Source: Kitasatospora aureofaciens
GTDB taxonomy: Bacteria > Actinomycetota > Actinomycetes > Streptomycetales > Streptomycetaceae
Direction: 5' to 3'
Assembly: GCF_019192735.1 (NCBI RefSeq)
Contig: NZ_JAHTKP010000002.1
Coordinates: 1 to 64,000, forward strand
DNA length: 64,000 nucleotides
How positions within the stretch are numbered: the first letter of the stretch is position 1; every line of letters starts with the position of its first letter. The notes beneath the pieces were generated by a model. It was not told where the DNA came from, made no database searches, and saw nothing but the letters and a program-made list of their open reading frames with translations. Made by a program: the position numbers and the translations under genes. Of this stretch, positions 8,363 through 19,151 are shown piece after piece.

Positions 8363-9385
8363 TCAGCCCGGGCTCACGCCGACCTGCGCCCAGGCCGCCG
8401 TCACGGTGTCCGCCACCGACGGCTGGTCGGGGTAACGGGCCTTCGCGGCGGCCACGGTGGCCCGGGCGAAGGCGGTGAAGTCGGCGTCGGCGGGCAGCCG
8501 GCGGCCGGTCAGCGCGTCGTACCAGATCCGCCCGGCGCGCTCCCAGGCCGGGCCGCCGAGCGCGGTGGCCAGCAGGTAGAACGCGTGGTTCGGGATGCCC
8601 GAGTTGATGTGCACCCCGCCGTTGTCCTCCGAGGTCTGCACGTAGTCCCGCAGGTGCGCGGGCTGCGGGTCCTTGCCGAGCCGCGGGTCGTCGTAGGCGG
8701 TGCCGGGCGCCTTCATCGAGCGCAGCGCCACGCCCTGGACGCCGGGGGCGAGCAGCCCGGCGCCGATCAACCAGTCGGCGTCGGCGGCGGTTTGATGCAG
8801 CGCGTACTGCTTGACGAGCGAGCCGAAGACGTCGGAGACCGACTCGTTGAGCGCGCCGGGCTGGTCGTGGTACTCCAGGCCGGCGGTGAACTGGGTGACG
8901 CCGTGGGTGAGTTCGTGGCCGATGACGTCGATGCAGGCGGTGAAGTCGCCGAAGATCTCGCCGTCGCCGTCGCCGAAGACCATCCGCTGACCGTTCCAGA
9001 AGGCGTTGTCGTAGTCCTGGCCGTAGTGCACGGTGGCGTCCAGGCGCAGCCCCTGGCCGTCGATCGAGCGGCGGCCGTAGGCGTCGGCGTACAGCGCGAA
9101 GGTGGCGCCGAGGCCGTCGTAGGCGTGGTTGACGGAGGCGTCGGCCGCCGGATCCCGGCCCTCGGTGCGGACGGTCCGGCCGGGCAGCCGCTGGCTGTGC
9201 CCGGCGTCGGCGATCACCCGGCTGAGGCCGGTGGCGCCGGAGGTGGGCGGGGGAGCGGCGAGGCGGGCCGCGCGGTGGGCCGCGTCGAGGGCGAGGGAGC
9301 GGACGGCGGGTTCGTGACCGGCCTCGGCGAGGCGGTCAAGGACGTACGGCGGGACGATCGCGCAGAGCGGCATCGCAGCAGTCAT
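8363..9385 (-). CDS. M4 metallopeptidase, protealysin type
   Basis: The 340-residue protein starts at the ATG at 9385 (or 9373) with the protealysin-like opening MPLCAIVPPYVLDRLAEAG and has no signal peptide. The zinc-binding and catalytic motif DVIGHELTHG is followed by GALNESVSDVFGSL, which supplies the third ligand Glu, and NGGVHINSGIPNHAFY, which provides the active-site His. This is the gluzincin layout of thermolysin. The short N-terminal propeptide and the lack of a secretion signal fit the protealysin group. It is divergent from leuA and paired with an emfourin-like inhibitor. Confidence 0.92.
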   Translation of the reverse strand: MTAAMPLCAIVPPYVLDRLAEAGHEPAVRSLALDAAHRAARLAAPPPTSGATGLSRVIADAGHSQRLPGRTVRTEGRDPAADASVNHAYDGLGATFALYADAYGRRSIDGQGLRLDATVHYGQDYDNAFWNGQRMVFGDGDGEIFGDFTACIDVIGHELTHGVTQFTAGLEYHDQPGALNESVSDVFGSLVKQYALHQTAADADWLIGAGLLAPGVQGVALRSMKAPGTAYDDPRLGKDPQPAHLRDYVQTSEDNGGVHINSGIPNHAFYLLATALGGPAWERAGRIWYDALTGRRLPADADFTAFARATVAAAKARYPDQPSVADTVTAAWAQVGVSPG

Positions 9386-11527
<2,142 letters not shown>

Positions 11528-11549
11528 TTCGTACGAGTGGCATGCGGCG

Positions 11550-11571
11550 GGGCCGTCCTCCGGGGCGGCCC
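11550..11571 (+). terminator. Possible leuA terminator hairpin
   Basis: GGGCCG (11550-11555) and CGGCCC (11566-11571) can form a 6-bp stem with a 10-base loop shortly after the leuA stop codon, followed by TTCG rather than a T tract. It is a weak candidate compared with the other hairpins in this window. Confidence 0.35.
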
Positions 11572-11603
11572 TTCGCCGTGCCCGGGCCCCGCTGCGGCAG
11601 GGT

Positions 11604-11619
11604 TGTGGCCTGCGCCACA
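11604..11619. promoter_or_regulatory. Inverted repeat upstream of the TerB-like gene
   Basis: TGTGGC-CTGC-GCCACA is a perfect 6-bp inverted repeat in the leuA-terB spacer. The AT-richer segment after it (acattatttcgaccc) may hold the promoter of the TerB-like gene. Its role as an operator is a guess based only on symmetry and position. Confidence 0.35.
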
Positions 11620-11778
11620 TTATTTCGACCCGTAAGCCGTTCGAGGTACTGACACGTGCCTTCAACCATGGCAACATCGATCCACCGGAAAGCCGGGTCG
11701 GTGGGACGGCCTCGGTGTCCGGTCGCGTGACCTGCCTTTCGTTGTGCAGGCCGCCTGCCATGTCTGGGGAGTGGCGCC

Positions 11779-12441
11779 GTGACCAGGTTGTGGGGTGTTC
11801 GCCCGCGGTGGCGGACCGACGTTCTCGGTGACTTCTTCTGTCCGGGCTGTGGCGGGGACCGCAACTACCGCCGGCAGCACGGCCGGCGGTGGCTGCGGTT
11901 GCTGGGCACCCCGGTGCTCCCGCTCGGGCCGGTCATCGGCAGCGTGCAGTGCACCAGCTGCCACGGCCGGTACGGCGTGGAGAGCCTCGAACAGCCCACC
12001 TGCGTCCGGCTCGGCGGCATGCTGCGGGACGCCCAGTACACGATCGCGCTGGCCCTGCTGGCGGCCGGCGGCACCGCCCACCGGGCGGCCCGCGAGGCGG
12101 CCTGCACGGCGGTGCGCGAGGCCGGCTTCGAGGACTGCGGCGAGGCCCAGGTGCTGGCCGCGCTCGCCGCCCTGTCCGGGCTCGGCAGCGAACTCTACGA
12201 CGCCCACGGGATGGCCGGCGGCCTCGCCGTGGAACTGCACGCGGTGCTCGAACCACTCGCCCCGCACCTGGCCCACCAGGGCCGGGAGCGGCTGCTGCTC
12301 CAGGGCGCGGCGATCGCGCTCGCCGACGGGCGCTACCTGCCGCACGAGCGGGACGCGCTGGCTGCGGTCGGGCGCTGCCTGGACCTGCCGCAGTCCCGGG
12401 TCGGAGCGCTGCTGGAGGCGGCCACCCGGGCGCCGTACTAG
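11779..12441 (+). CDS. TerB-like protein with N-terminal zinc ribbon
   Basis: The 220-residue protein starts at a GTG preceded by GGGGAG. Residues 21-61 hold two Cys pairs (CPGC at 21-24 and CTSC at 58-61), a probable zinc ribbon. The rest (about 80-215) is helical and fits the TerB/TerB-like family, including the LADGRYLPHERDALAAV segment typical of its calcium-binding-like region. TerB-like domains occur in tellurite-resistance and stress gene sets; the role here is unknown. Its stop codon lies inside a 9-bp tandem repeat that supplies further in-frame stops. recO lies downstream. Confidence 0.82.
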   Translation: MTRLWGVRPRWRTDVLGDFFCPGCGGDRNYRRQHGRRWLRLLGTPVLPLGPVIGSVQCTSCHGRYGVESLEQPTCVRLGGMLRDAQYTIALALLAAGGTAHRAAREAACTAVREAGFEDCGEAQVLAALAALSGLGSELYDAHGMAGGLAVELHAVLEPLAPHLAHQGRERLLLQGAAIALADGRYLPHERDALAAVGRCLDLPQSRVGALLEAATRAPY

Positions 12442-12485
12442 CCGTACTAGCCGTACTAGCCGTACTAGCCGTACTAGCCGTACTG
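12432..12485 (+). repeat. Six tandem copies of a 9-bp unit at a stop codon
   Basis: The unit gccgtacta occurs five times exactly and a sixth time as gccgtactg. Because the unit is 9 bases, every copy is in phase with the TerB-like gene and reads Pro-Tyr-stop, giving five TAG codons in a row at 9-base spacing (first at 12439-12441). Slippage would change the copy number without changing the protein. On the other strand the unit is ctagtacgg-type DNA. Confidence 0.9.
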
Positions 12486-12536
12486 GAAGTCTCGTCCCGA
12501 GCCACCACCATCCCCCACAAACGGGCCCGTCTCGCC

Positions 12537-12553
12537 CCCAGCCTCCGGCTGGG
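12537..12553. repeat. Dispersed hairpin element in the recO upstream spacer
   Basis: CCCAGCC-TCC-GGCTGGG forms a 7-bp stem and is flanked by AGGTGCCCCCAC. This combination resembles a short intergenic palindrome I recall as common in streptomycete genomes. It may act as a weak terminator or simply be a mobile repeat. Only one copy is present in this window. Confidence 0.45.
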
Positions 12554-12658
12554 AGGTGCCCCCACCCTCCGGGCCCGCCGTGACCCGCACCGGACAGGTC
12601 TCCCCCACGGCCTGGGTGCGGGCACACGGCTGCGTCCGGGTGGGCGACAATGGTGGGC

Positions 12659-13405
12659 ATGAGTTTGTTCCGGGACGACGGCGTGGTGCTGCGCGCGCAG
12701 AAGCTCGGCGAGGCCGACCGGATCATCACCCTGCTGACCCGCCAGCACGGCAAGGTGCGCGCGGTGGCGCGCGGGGTGCGCAAGACCAAGTCCAAGTTCG
12801 GCGCCCGGCTGGAGCCGTTCTCGCACGTGGACGTGCAGTTCTTCAGCCGGGGGAGTGAGCTGGTCGGGCGCGGGTTGCCGCTCTGCACCCAGGTGGAGAC
12901 GATCGCCCCGTACGGCGGTTCGATCGTCACCGACTACGGCCGGTACACCGCCGGGACGGCGATGCTGGAGACGGCCGAGCGGTTCGCCGAGAACGAGGGC
13001 GAGCCGGCCGTCCAGCAGTACCTGCTGCTCGTGGGGGGCCTGCGCACGCTCGCGGCCGGGCTGCACGAGTCGCATCTGGTGCTCGACGCCTTCCTGCTCC
13101 GCTCGCTCGCCGTGAACGGGTACGGCGCGAGCTTCACCGACTGCGCCAAGTGCGGCCTGGAGGGGCCGAACCGTTTCTTCTCGCTCCCGGCCGGCGGTGT
13201 GCTCTGCGCGGACTGCCGAGTGCCCGGATGTGCCGTACCCTCCCCTGAGACACTGGTACTGCTCGGGGCGCTGCTGTCAGGCGACTGGCAGACGGCCGAT
13301 TCCTGCGAGCCGCGGTACTGGCGGGAGGGCAGCGGCCTGGTCGCGGCCTATCTGCAGTGGCACCTGGAGCGGGGCATCCGCTCGATGAGATACGTGGAGA
13401 AGTGA
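12659..13405 (+). CDS. recO: DNA repair protein RecO
   Basis: The 248-residue protein (ATG 12659) starts with the RecO OB-fold pattern [20 protein letters not shown] and continues with [20 protein letters not shown] four-Cys zinc finger (CAKCG and CADCR) lies in the C-terminal part, as in Deinococcus and actinobacterial RecO. RecO with RecR loads RecA on SSB-coated single-stranded DNA. It is followed 4 bases later by uppS, so the two are probably co-transcribed. A GTG/ATG a few bases upstream (12650) is possible but fits the spacing less well. Confidence 0.95.
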   Translation: MSLFRDDGVVLRAQKLGEADRIITLLTRQHGKVRAVARGVRKTKSKFGARLEPFSHVDVQFFSRGSELVGRGLPLCTQVETIAPYGGSIVTDYGRYTAGTAMLETAERFAENEGEPAVQQYLLLVGGLRTLAAGLHESHLVLDAFLLRSLAVNGYGASFTDCAKCGLEGPNRFFSLPAGGVLCADCRVPGCAVPSPETLVLLGALLSGDWQTADSCEPRYWREGSGLVAAYLQWHLERGIRSMRYVEK

Positions 13406-13409
13406 GCAC

Positions 13410-14249
13410 ATGGCAGCGCGACGGCTCTTCGGCGGCGGCAAGCAACGGGAGTACCTTCCCCCGACCCCGCATCCCAGCGGCGCCAAGCCCCCGAAGATTC
13501 CCGGCGAGCTGGTCCCCAACCACGTCGCGATCGTGATGGACGGCAACGGCCGCTGGGCCAAGGAGCGCGGGCTGCCCCGCACCGAGGGCCACAAGGTCGG
13601 CGAGGCGGTCGTGCTGGACGTGCTCAAGGGCGCGATCGAGCTCGGCGTCAAGAACATCTCGCTGTACGCGTTCTCCACCGAGAACTGGAAGCGCTCGCCC
13701 GACGAGGTGAAGTTCCTGATGAACTTCAACCGGGACGTCATCCACCGCCGCCGGGACGAGATGGACGCGATGGGCGTGCGGGTCCGCTGGGCGGGCCGGA
13801 TGCCCAAGCTGTGGAAGAGCGTCGTCCAGGAGCTGCAGGTCGCCGAGGAGCAGACCAAGGGCAACGACGCCGTCACGCTCTACATGTGCGTCAACTACGG
13901 TGGCCGGGCCGAGCTGGCGGACGCGGCGCAGGCGATCGCGCAGGACGTCGCGGCCGGGAAGCTCGACCCGAAGAAGGTCAACGAGAAGACCATCGCCAAG
14001 TACATGTACCACCCGGACATGCCGGACGTGGACCTGTTCCTGCGCCCCAGCGGCGAGCAGCGCACCTCCAACTTCCTGCTCTGGCAGTCCGCGTACGCCG
14101 AGTTCGTGTTCCAGGACGTGCTCTGGCCGGACTTCGACCGCCGTGACCTGTGGCGCGCCTGCGAGCAGTACGCGATGCGCGACCGGCGCTTCGGCGGGGC
14201 GATCCCGAACGAGGTGGCCGCGCCGGTGGAACTGCCCTCGCAGCGCTGA
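13410..14249 (+). CDS. uppS: Isoprenyl transferase (undecaprenyl diphosphate synthase family)
   Basis: The 279-residue cis-prenyltransferase has the catalytic motif MDGNGRWA at 43-50 (Asp44), followed by [11 protein letters not shown] and the conserved [15 protein letters not shown] region near the C-terminus. It adds isopentenyl units in cis to make the lipid carrier used in cell-wall polymer synthesis. Actinobacteria often have two such enzymes, so the exact chain length is not certain. It follows recO with a 4-bp gap and ends at a strong hairpin shared with the convergent zur. Confidence 0.94.
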   Translation: MAARRLFGGGKQREYLPPTPHPSGAKPPKIPGELVPNHVAIVMDGNGRWAKERGLPRTEGHKVGEAVVLDVLKGAIELGVKNISLYAFSTENWKRSPDEVKFLMNFNRDVIHRRRDEMDAMGVRVRWAGRMPKLWKSVVQELQVAEEQTKGNDAVTLYMCVNYGGRAELADAAQAIAQDVAAGKLDPKKVNEKTIAKYMYHPDMPDVDLFLRPSGEQRTSNFLLWQSAYAEFVFQDVLWPDFDRRDLWRACEQYAMRDRRFGGAIPNEVAAPVELPSQR

Positions 14250-14262
14250 GCCTTGCCGCGCC

Positions 14263-14296
14263 GAAGGGCCCGCGGGAGCGATCCCGCGGGCCCTTC
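14263..14296. terminator. Bidirectional terminator between uppS and zur
   Basis: A perfect 15-bp stem (GAAGGGCCCGCGGGA, loop GCGA, TCCCGCGGGCCCTTC) starts 14 bases after the uppS stop. It could terminate both convergent transcripts. Confidence 0.85.
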
Positions 14297-14359
14297 AGTG
14301 TTCTGCTGTTCAGTGTTCTGCTGTTCAGCGTTCTGCTGCTCAGCGTTCCGCTGCTCAGC
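14294..14359. repeat. 15-bp tandem repeat at the zur 3' end
   Basis: Four copies of a 15-base unit (ttcagtgttctgctg, ttcagtgttctgctg, ttcagcgttctgctg, ctcagcgttccgctg) and a partial fifth run from the uppS terminator into the zur stop codon. Copies nearer zur carry more changes. The unit is locally T-rich on the plus strand, unlike its surroundings, and a multiple of three in length. Confidence 0.88.
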
Positions 14360-14765
14360 CCTTCTTGGCGCACTCCGCGCAGGTGCCGAAGATCTCCAGC
14401 GTGTGCGCGATGTCGCTGAACCCGTGCTCGGAGGCGACGGAGTTGGCCCATCGCTCCACTGCCGGGCCCTCCACCTCGACGGTCGCGCCGCAGTGCCGGC
14501 AGACCAGGTGGTGGTGGTGACCGCTGCTGCACCGGCGGTACACCGCCTCACCGTCCGCGGTGCGCAGCACGTCCACCTCGCCGGCGTCGGCGAGCGACTG
14601 GAGCGTGCGGTAGACCGTGGTCAGACCGACGGAGTCTCCGCGGTGCTTGAGCATGTCGTGGAGCTCCTGCGCGCTGCGGAAATCCTCGATCTCGTCCAGG
14701 GCCGCCGAGACGGCGGCACGCTGCCGGGTCGATCGGGCGCGCGGCGACGGGCCTGCGGTGGTCAC
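14355..14765 (-). CDS. zur: Zinc uptake regulator Zur (Fur family)
   Basis: The 136-residue repressor starts at the GTG at 14765, chosen because AGGAGG lies 8 bases upstream. It has the Fur winged helix (LTTVYRTLQSL) and the metal region HHHHLVCRHC, plus a structural CAEC motif at the C-terminus that holds zinc. Fur-family proteins with zinc bound repress uptake genes. The adjacent znuBCA cluster and the Zur boxes at 17.5 kb identify it as Zur rather than Fur or Nur. It is read in the same direction as znuA-C-B. Confidence 0.93.
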   Translation of the reverse strand: MTTAGPSPRARSTRQRAAVSAALDEIEDFRSAQELHDMLKHRGDSVGLTTVYRTLQSLADAGEVDVLRTADGEAVYRRCSSGHHHHLVCRHCGATVEVEGPAVERWANSVASEHGFSDIAHTLEIFGTCAECAKKG

Positions 14766-14800
14766 CGTGGGTCCTCCTGGGGGTGTGGGCGTCTCGCACC

Positions 14801-15763
14801 TCATTGTGCCAGCCCCGCGCGCCGCTCCGGCGTGGTCGCGTCAGAGGGCCCCCGTGAGGAACCTTTCGCGGACCCCCGCCCGGGAGTCGAACCCTGCCCG
14901 GGCAGTTGGACGTCGCACTCGCGCGGCCCGGGATCGGCGCCGGCCCGGTGGCGCCGTCGGGCCAGCGGCGCGGCGATCACGCTGAACACCGCGAAGACCG
15001 CGATGGCGAGCAGCACGATGGCCGGGCCCGAGGGCACGTTGAGGTGGTACGAGCCGGTGACACCGGCCAGCGAGACGACCACGCCGAGCGCGATCGAGGC
15101 CGCCTGGGTGGCGGCGAAGGAGCGGGTGAGCTGCTGTGCGGCCACCACCGGGACCACCATCAGGGCGCTGACCAGCAGCAGTCCGACCACCCGCATGGCG
15201 ACGGTGACGGTGACCGCGGCCATCACCGCGAGCAGCAGGTTGAGCGTGCGCACCGGCAGGCCGGTGACCCGGGCGAAGTCCTCGTCCTGGCAGATCGCGA
15301 AGAGCTGGCGGCGCAGGCCGACGGTGACCGCGATGACCACCGCGCCGAGCACCGCGATGGCGGTCAGGTCGGCGGGGGCGACGGTCAGGATCGAGCCCCA
15401 CAGGTAGCTCTCCAGCGAGCCGGCGCCGGCCTGGGCGGAGAGCGAGACGAGCAGCTTGCCGCAGGCCATGCCGCCGTAGAAGAGCATCGCCAGGGCGATG
15501 TCGCCGCGCTGGTTGCCGCGCGAGCGGACCAGCTCCATGGTGACGGCGCCGAGCACGCAGACCAGGACGGCCATCCAGACCGGGCTGGTCTGGAAGATGA
15601 AGCCGAGGCCGACGCCGGTCATCGCGACGTGGCCCATGCCGTCGCCCATCAGGGCCTGCCGGCGCTGCACCAGGTAGATGCCGACGGCGGGGGCGGTGAT
15701 CCCGACCAGGACGGCGGCGAGCAGGGCGCGCTGCATGAAGTCGTAGGAGAGCATCTCGGTCAT
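14801..15763 (-). CDS. znuB: Zinc ABC transporter permease ZnuB
   Basis: The 320-residue integral membrane protein has about eight hydrophobic segments in residues 5-265 and belongs to the ABC-3 permease family for zinc and manganese. The sequence VQRRQALMGDGMGHVAMTGVGLG is the characteristic loop region of these permeases. A hydrophilic tail of about 50 residues after 268 is less typical and may be disordered. Its ATG overlaps the znuC stop by 4 bases, so translation is coupled. It forms the membrane channel for ZnuA-delivered zinc. Confidence 0.92.
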   Translation of the reverse strand: MTEMLSYDFMQRALLAAVLVGITAPAVGIYLVQRRQALMGDGMGHVAMTGVGLGFIFQTSPVWMAVLVCVLGAVTMELVRSRGNQRGDIALAMLFYGGMACGKLLVSLSAQAGAGSLESYLWGSILTVAPADLTAIAVLGAVVIAVTVGLRRQLFAICQDEDFARVTGLPVRTLNLLLAVMAAVTVTVAMRVVGLLLVSALMVVPVVAAQQLTRSFAATQAASIALGVVVSLAGVTGSYHLNVPSGPAIVLLAIAVFAVFSVIAAPLARRRHRAGADPGPRECDVQLPGQGSTPGRGSAKGSSRGPSDATTPERRAGLAQ

Positions 15764-16524
15764 GCGAGCAGCCTCGGCGGGGTGTGGTCGGCGTGCGGGT
15801 GGACGTGGTCGTGGCCGGGCAGCGCGTGCAGGCCGGTGTTGGGCACGGGCGGGCCGTCGTGCGCGACGCAGCCGTCCCGCAGCACGACGGCGCGGTCGAT
15901 CAGCGGTTCCAGCGGCCCGAGTTCGTGCAGCACGAGCAGCACGGCGGCGCCGCGGGCGACCTCGGCGCGCAGGGTGTCGGCGAGCACCTGCTGGCTGGCG
16001 GCGTCGACGCCGGCCATCGGCTCGTCCATGATCAGCAGGTCGGGGGAGCCGACCAGGGCGCGGGCGATCAGCACCCGCTGCTGCTGGCCGCCGGACAGGT
16101 CGGCGACGCCGTCCCCGGCCCGGTCCAGCATGCCGACCGCGGCGAGCGCGCGGTCCACCGCCTCCCGGTCCCGGCGGCGGAACGGCAGCAGGCGGTGCTG
16201 CGGCAGCCGTCCGGTGGAGACCACCTCGCGCACCGTCGCCGGGACGCCGGAGGCGGCGGTGGTGCGCTGCGGGACGTACCCGATCCGGTGCCAGGCGCGG
16301 AACTTGGCGTACGGGACGCCGAACAGTTCCAGCATGCCGCGGTCCAGGGGGACGGAGCCGATGACGGCCTTGACGGTGGTCGACTTGCCGGAGCCGTTGG
16401 CGCCGAGCAGGGCGACCACCTCGCCGGGCTGGACCGTGAGGTCGACGCCGCGCAGCACCGGCCGGCCGCCGCGCGAGGCGATGGCGCTGCGGAGGCGGAC
16501 GGCCGGGGGTATCGGGTGGTTCAT
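15760..16524 (-). CDS. znuC: Zinc ABC transporter ATPase ZnuC
   Basis: The 254-residue ATPase shows Walker A GANGSGKST, signature LSGGQQQR, Walker B LLIMDEP and the switch His in LLVLHELG. It powers zinc import through ZnuB. The last 30 residues contain a His-rich stretch (GHDHVHPHADH) that could bind zinc and sense the cytosolic level. It lies 14 bases after znuA and overlaps znuB by 4 bases. Confidence 0.94.
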   Translation of the reverse strand: MNHPIPPAVRLRSAIASRGGRPVLRGVDLTVQPGEVVALLGANGSGKSTTVKAVIGSVPLDRGMLELFGVPYAKFRAWHRIGYVPQRTTAASGVPATVREVVSTGRLPQHRLLPFRRRDREAVDRALAAVGMLDRAGDGVADLSGGQQQRVLIARALVGSPDLLIMDEPMAGVDAASQQVLADTLRAEVARGAAVLLVLHELGPLEPLIDRAVVLRDGCVAHDGPPVPNTGLHALPGHDHVHPHADHTPPRLLA

Positions 16525-16538
16525 GCGCGGTGATCCCG

Positions 16539-17528
16539 TCAGCTGGTCGCGGCAGGGGTGGCGGCGGGGGTGGTGGCAGGGGCGGCAGGGGCGCCGAGGG
16601 CGGCCTGGAGGTTGGCGAGGTTCTGCTTCATCACCGTCAGGTAGTCGTCCTTGGCGGGGTCCTTGACGCCCTCCAGCGGGTCCAGGACGGCGGTCTTGAG
16701 GCCGAGGTCCTTGGCGACGGTGTCGGCGAGCTTGGGGCTGACCAGGGTCTCGAAGAAGATCGTGGTGACGCCGTTGTCCTTGGCGGCCTTCTGCACCTCG
16801 GCGAGGCGGGCCGGGGTGGGCTCGGACTCCGGGTCGACGCCGTTGATGGCGACCTGGGTGAGGCCGTAGTGGTCGGCGAGGTAGCCGAAGGCGGCGTGGC
16901 TGGTGACGAAGGTCTTGGCCTTGACGTCCTTCAGCCCGGCCTGGAAGTCCTTGTCCAGGGCGTCGAGCTTGCCGACCAGCTCGTCGGTGTTCTTCCGGTA
17001 GTCGTCCGCGTGCGCCGGGTCGGCCTTGGCGAACCCGTCGCCGACGCTCTTGGCGATCGCCGCGTAGCGGGTCGGGTCGAGCCAGATGTGCGGGTCGCCG
17101 GCCGGGCCCGCGGGCTTCTGGCCGTTGGCGGCGGTGCCCTCGTCGAGGTGGTGGTCGACCAGCGGGCTGGCGGCGGTGGCGTCGATCTTGTACTTGGCCG
17201 AGGACTGGTCGACGGCCTGGTCGACGGTGGGCTGGAGGCCCTTGAGGTAGACGACCGCGTCGGCCTTCTGGACGGTGGCGACCTGCTTGGCGGTGAGCTC
17301 CAGGTCGTGCGGCTCGACGCCGGCCGCGGTGAGGTCGGTGACCGCGACGTGGTCCTTGCCGATCTGCTGGGCGAGGTACTCCATCGGGTAGAACGAGGCG
17401 ACGACGTTCAGCTTGCCGTCCGCACTCTTGGCGCTGCTGCTGCCGCCGCAGGCGGTGAGGGTGAGGGAGGCGGCGAGAGCGGTGGCGGCAAGGGCTATGG
17501 AGGTGCGGGTACGTCGTCCGATCATCAT
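16539..17528 (-). CDS. znuA: Zinc-binding lipoprotein ZnuA
   Basis: The product is about 330 residues with a lipoprotein signal ending LTLTAC and then a cluster A-I solute-binding domain (VVASFYPMEYLAQQIG, GVEPHDLELT, FVTSHAAFGYLADHYG). The conserved His and Asp/Glu residues of the zinc site are visible. A His-containing loop (DHHLDEG) sits at the usual position of the metal-capture loop. The Ala/Thr/Pro tail is disordered. The start is uncertain: ATGs exist at 17543, 17537, 17528 and 17525, none with a good ribosome-binding site, and Zur boxes cover the upstream ones. Confidence 0.92.
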   Translation of the reverse strand: MMIGRRTRTSIALAATALAASLTLTACGGSSSAKSADGKLNVVASFYPMEYLAQQIGKDHVAVTDLTAAGVEPHDLELTAKQVATVQKADAVVYLKGLQPTVDQAVDQSSAKYKIDATAASPLVDHHLDEGTAANGQKPAGPAGDPHIWLDPTRYAAIAKSVGDGFAKADPAHADDYRKNTDELVGKLDALDKDFQAGLKDVKAKTFVTSHAAFGYLADHYGLTQVAINGVDPESEPTPARLAEVQKAAKDNGVTTIFFETLVSPKLADTVAKDLGLKTAVLDPLEGVKDPAKDDYLTVMKQNLANLQAALGAPAAPATTPAATPAATS

Positions 17529-17564
17529 GACAATCATTCTCATCTTATGTGGAAACGATTGTCA
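17528..17564. promoter_or_regulatory. Two Zur boxes at the znuA start
   Basis: TGACAATCATTCTCA (17528-17542) and TGGAAACGATTGTCA (17550-17564) both fit the 15-bp Zur consensus TGAAAATNATTTTCA on one strand or the other. Their centres are 22 bp apart, about two helical turns. They overlap the likely znuA promoter and start, so zinc-bound Zur should block znuACB transcription. The divergent glyS start is about 180 bp away. Confidence 0.85.
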
Positions 17565-17645
17565 ACTCACTCGCTTGGGTGAACGGAGGGTGACGGGTTC
17601 GGGTGACCCGGTAGGGATCAGTGGGGTCGGTCGGACCATATCGAT

Positions 17646-17676
17646 TTGAACCCCGTACCCATATGGCCGGTAACCT
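17646..17676 (+). promoter_or_regulatory. Possible glyS promoter
   Basis: TTGAAC at 17646-17651 and TAACCT at 17671-17676 lie 19 bases apart and could be -35 and -10 elements for glyS, whose start is 65 bases downstream. The spacing is slightly long for the principal sigma factor, so this is tentative. Confidence 0.35.
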
Positions 17677-17740
17677 GAGGTATTCGGGTACGCGCAACCA
17701 GCGGTGCCCTGACCGTGCCGTACGTACTGAAGAGAGCACT

Positions 17741-19123
17741 GTGGCCGCCGACAAGATCGACACGATCGTCAGCCTGAGCAAGCGCCGTGGCTTCGTCTAC
17801 CCCTGCAGCGAGATCTACGGCGGCACGCGTGCCGCCTGGGACTACGGGCCGCTGGGTGTCGAGCTCAAGGAGAACATCAAGCGCCAGTGGTGGCGCGCGA
17901 TGGTCCAGGCCCGTGAGGACGTCGTCGGACTCGACTCGTCGGTGATCCTCGCCCGCGAGGTCTGGGAGGCCTCGGGCCACGTCGCCACCTTCAACGACCC
18001 GCTGACCGAGTGCCTCTCCTGCCACAAGCGCCACCGGGCCGACCACCTGGAGGAGAAGTACGAGGCCAAGCACGGCTTCCCGCCGCCGAACGGCCTCAAG
18101 GACGTCAACTGCCCCGACTGTGGCACCAAGGGCCAGTTCACCGAGCCCAAGGACTTTTCGGGCATGCTGAAGACCCACCTCGGCGTCACCGAGGAGGCCG
18201 GCGGCCTGGCGTACCTGCGCCCCGAGACCGCCCAGGGCATCTTCACCAACTTCAGCGCGGTCCAGACCACTTCGCGCAAGAAGCCGCCGTTCGGCATCGC
18301 CCAGACCGGCAAGAGCTTCCGCAACGAGATCACCCCCGGCAACTTCATCTTCCGCACCCGCGAGTTCGAGCAGATGGAGATGGAGTTCTTCGTCAAGCCG
18401 GGCGAGGACGAGCAGTGGCACGAGTACTGGCTCCAGCAGCGCTGGGACTGGTACGTCGACCTCGGCCTGCGCACCGAGAACATGCGCTTCTTCGAGCACC
18501 CGAAGGAGAAGCTGTCCCACTACGCCAAGCGCACGGTGGACATCGAGTACCGCTTCAACTTCGGCGGCTCCGAGTTCTCCGAGCTGGAGGGTGTGGCCAA
18601 CCGCACCGACTACGATCTGCGGGTGCACAGCGAGGCGTCCGGCCGGGACCTCAAGTACTTCGACCAGGAGAGCGGCGAGCGGTACTTCCCGTTCGTCATC
18701 GAGCCGGCGGCCGGCCTCAACCGCGCCATGCTGGCCTTCCTGATCGACGCCTACTTCGAGGACGAGGCGCCGAACGCCAAGGGCGTCATGGAGAAGCGCG
18801 TCGGCATGCGGCTCGACCCGCGCCTGGCCCCGGTCAAGGTCGCCGTGCTGCCGCTCTCGCGCAACGCCGACCTGTCCCCGAAGGCCCGCGGCCTCGCCGC
18901 CGACCTGCGCACCGCGTGGAACGTCGAGTTCGACGACGCCGGCGCCATCGGCAAGCGCTACCGCCGCCAGGACGAGATCGGCACGCCGTTCTGCGTCACC
19001 GTCGACTTCGACACCCTTGAGGACAACGCCGTGACCGTGCGCGAGCGCGACACCATGGCGCAGGAGCGCGTCTCGCTCGACCAGGTGAAGGCGTACCTGG
19101 CGGCGCGACTGATCGGCTGCTGA
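17741..19123 (+). CDS. glyS: Glycyl-tRNA synthetase (single-chain, class II)
   Basis: The 460-residue enzyme starts at the GTG at 17741, after AGAGAG. It is the alpha2-type GlyRS: a class II catalytic core with YPCSEIYGG, the PETAQGIF motif, FRNEITP as motif 2 and [10 protein letters not shown] as motif 3, then a C-terminal anticodon-binding domain (from about 345). Two CxxC pairs (CLSC and CPDC, near 92 and 122) probably bind zinc. The enzyme charges tRNA-Gly. It stands alone, divergent from znuA, and ends at a hairpin. Confidence 0.96.
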   Translation: MAADKIDTIVSLSKRRGFVYPCSEIYGGTRAAWDYGPLGVELKENIKRQWWRAMVQAREDVVGLDSSVILAREVWEASGHVATFNDPLTECLSCHKRHRADHLEEKYEAKHGFPPPNGLKDVNCPDCGTKGQFTEPKDFSGMLKTHLGVTEEAGGLAYLRPETAQGIFTNFSAVQTTSRKKPPFGIAQTGKSFRNEITPGNFIFRTREFEQMEMEFFVKPGEDEQWHEYWLQQRWDWYVDLGLRTENMRFFEHPKEKLSHYAKRTVDIEYRFNFGGSEFSELEGVANRTDYDLRVHSEASGRDLKYFDQESGERYFPFVIEPAAGLNRAMLAFLIDAYFEDEAPNAKGVMEKRVGMRLDPRLAPVKVAVLPLSRNADLSPKARGLAADLRTAWNVEFDDAGAIGKRYRRQDEIGTPFCVTVDFDTLEDNAVTVRERDTMAQERVSLDQVKAYLAARLIGC

Positions 19124-19151
19124 GTCCGGTCTGTTGTACGGGTAGTTGTAC

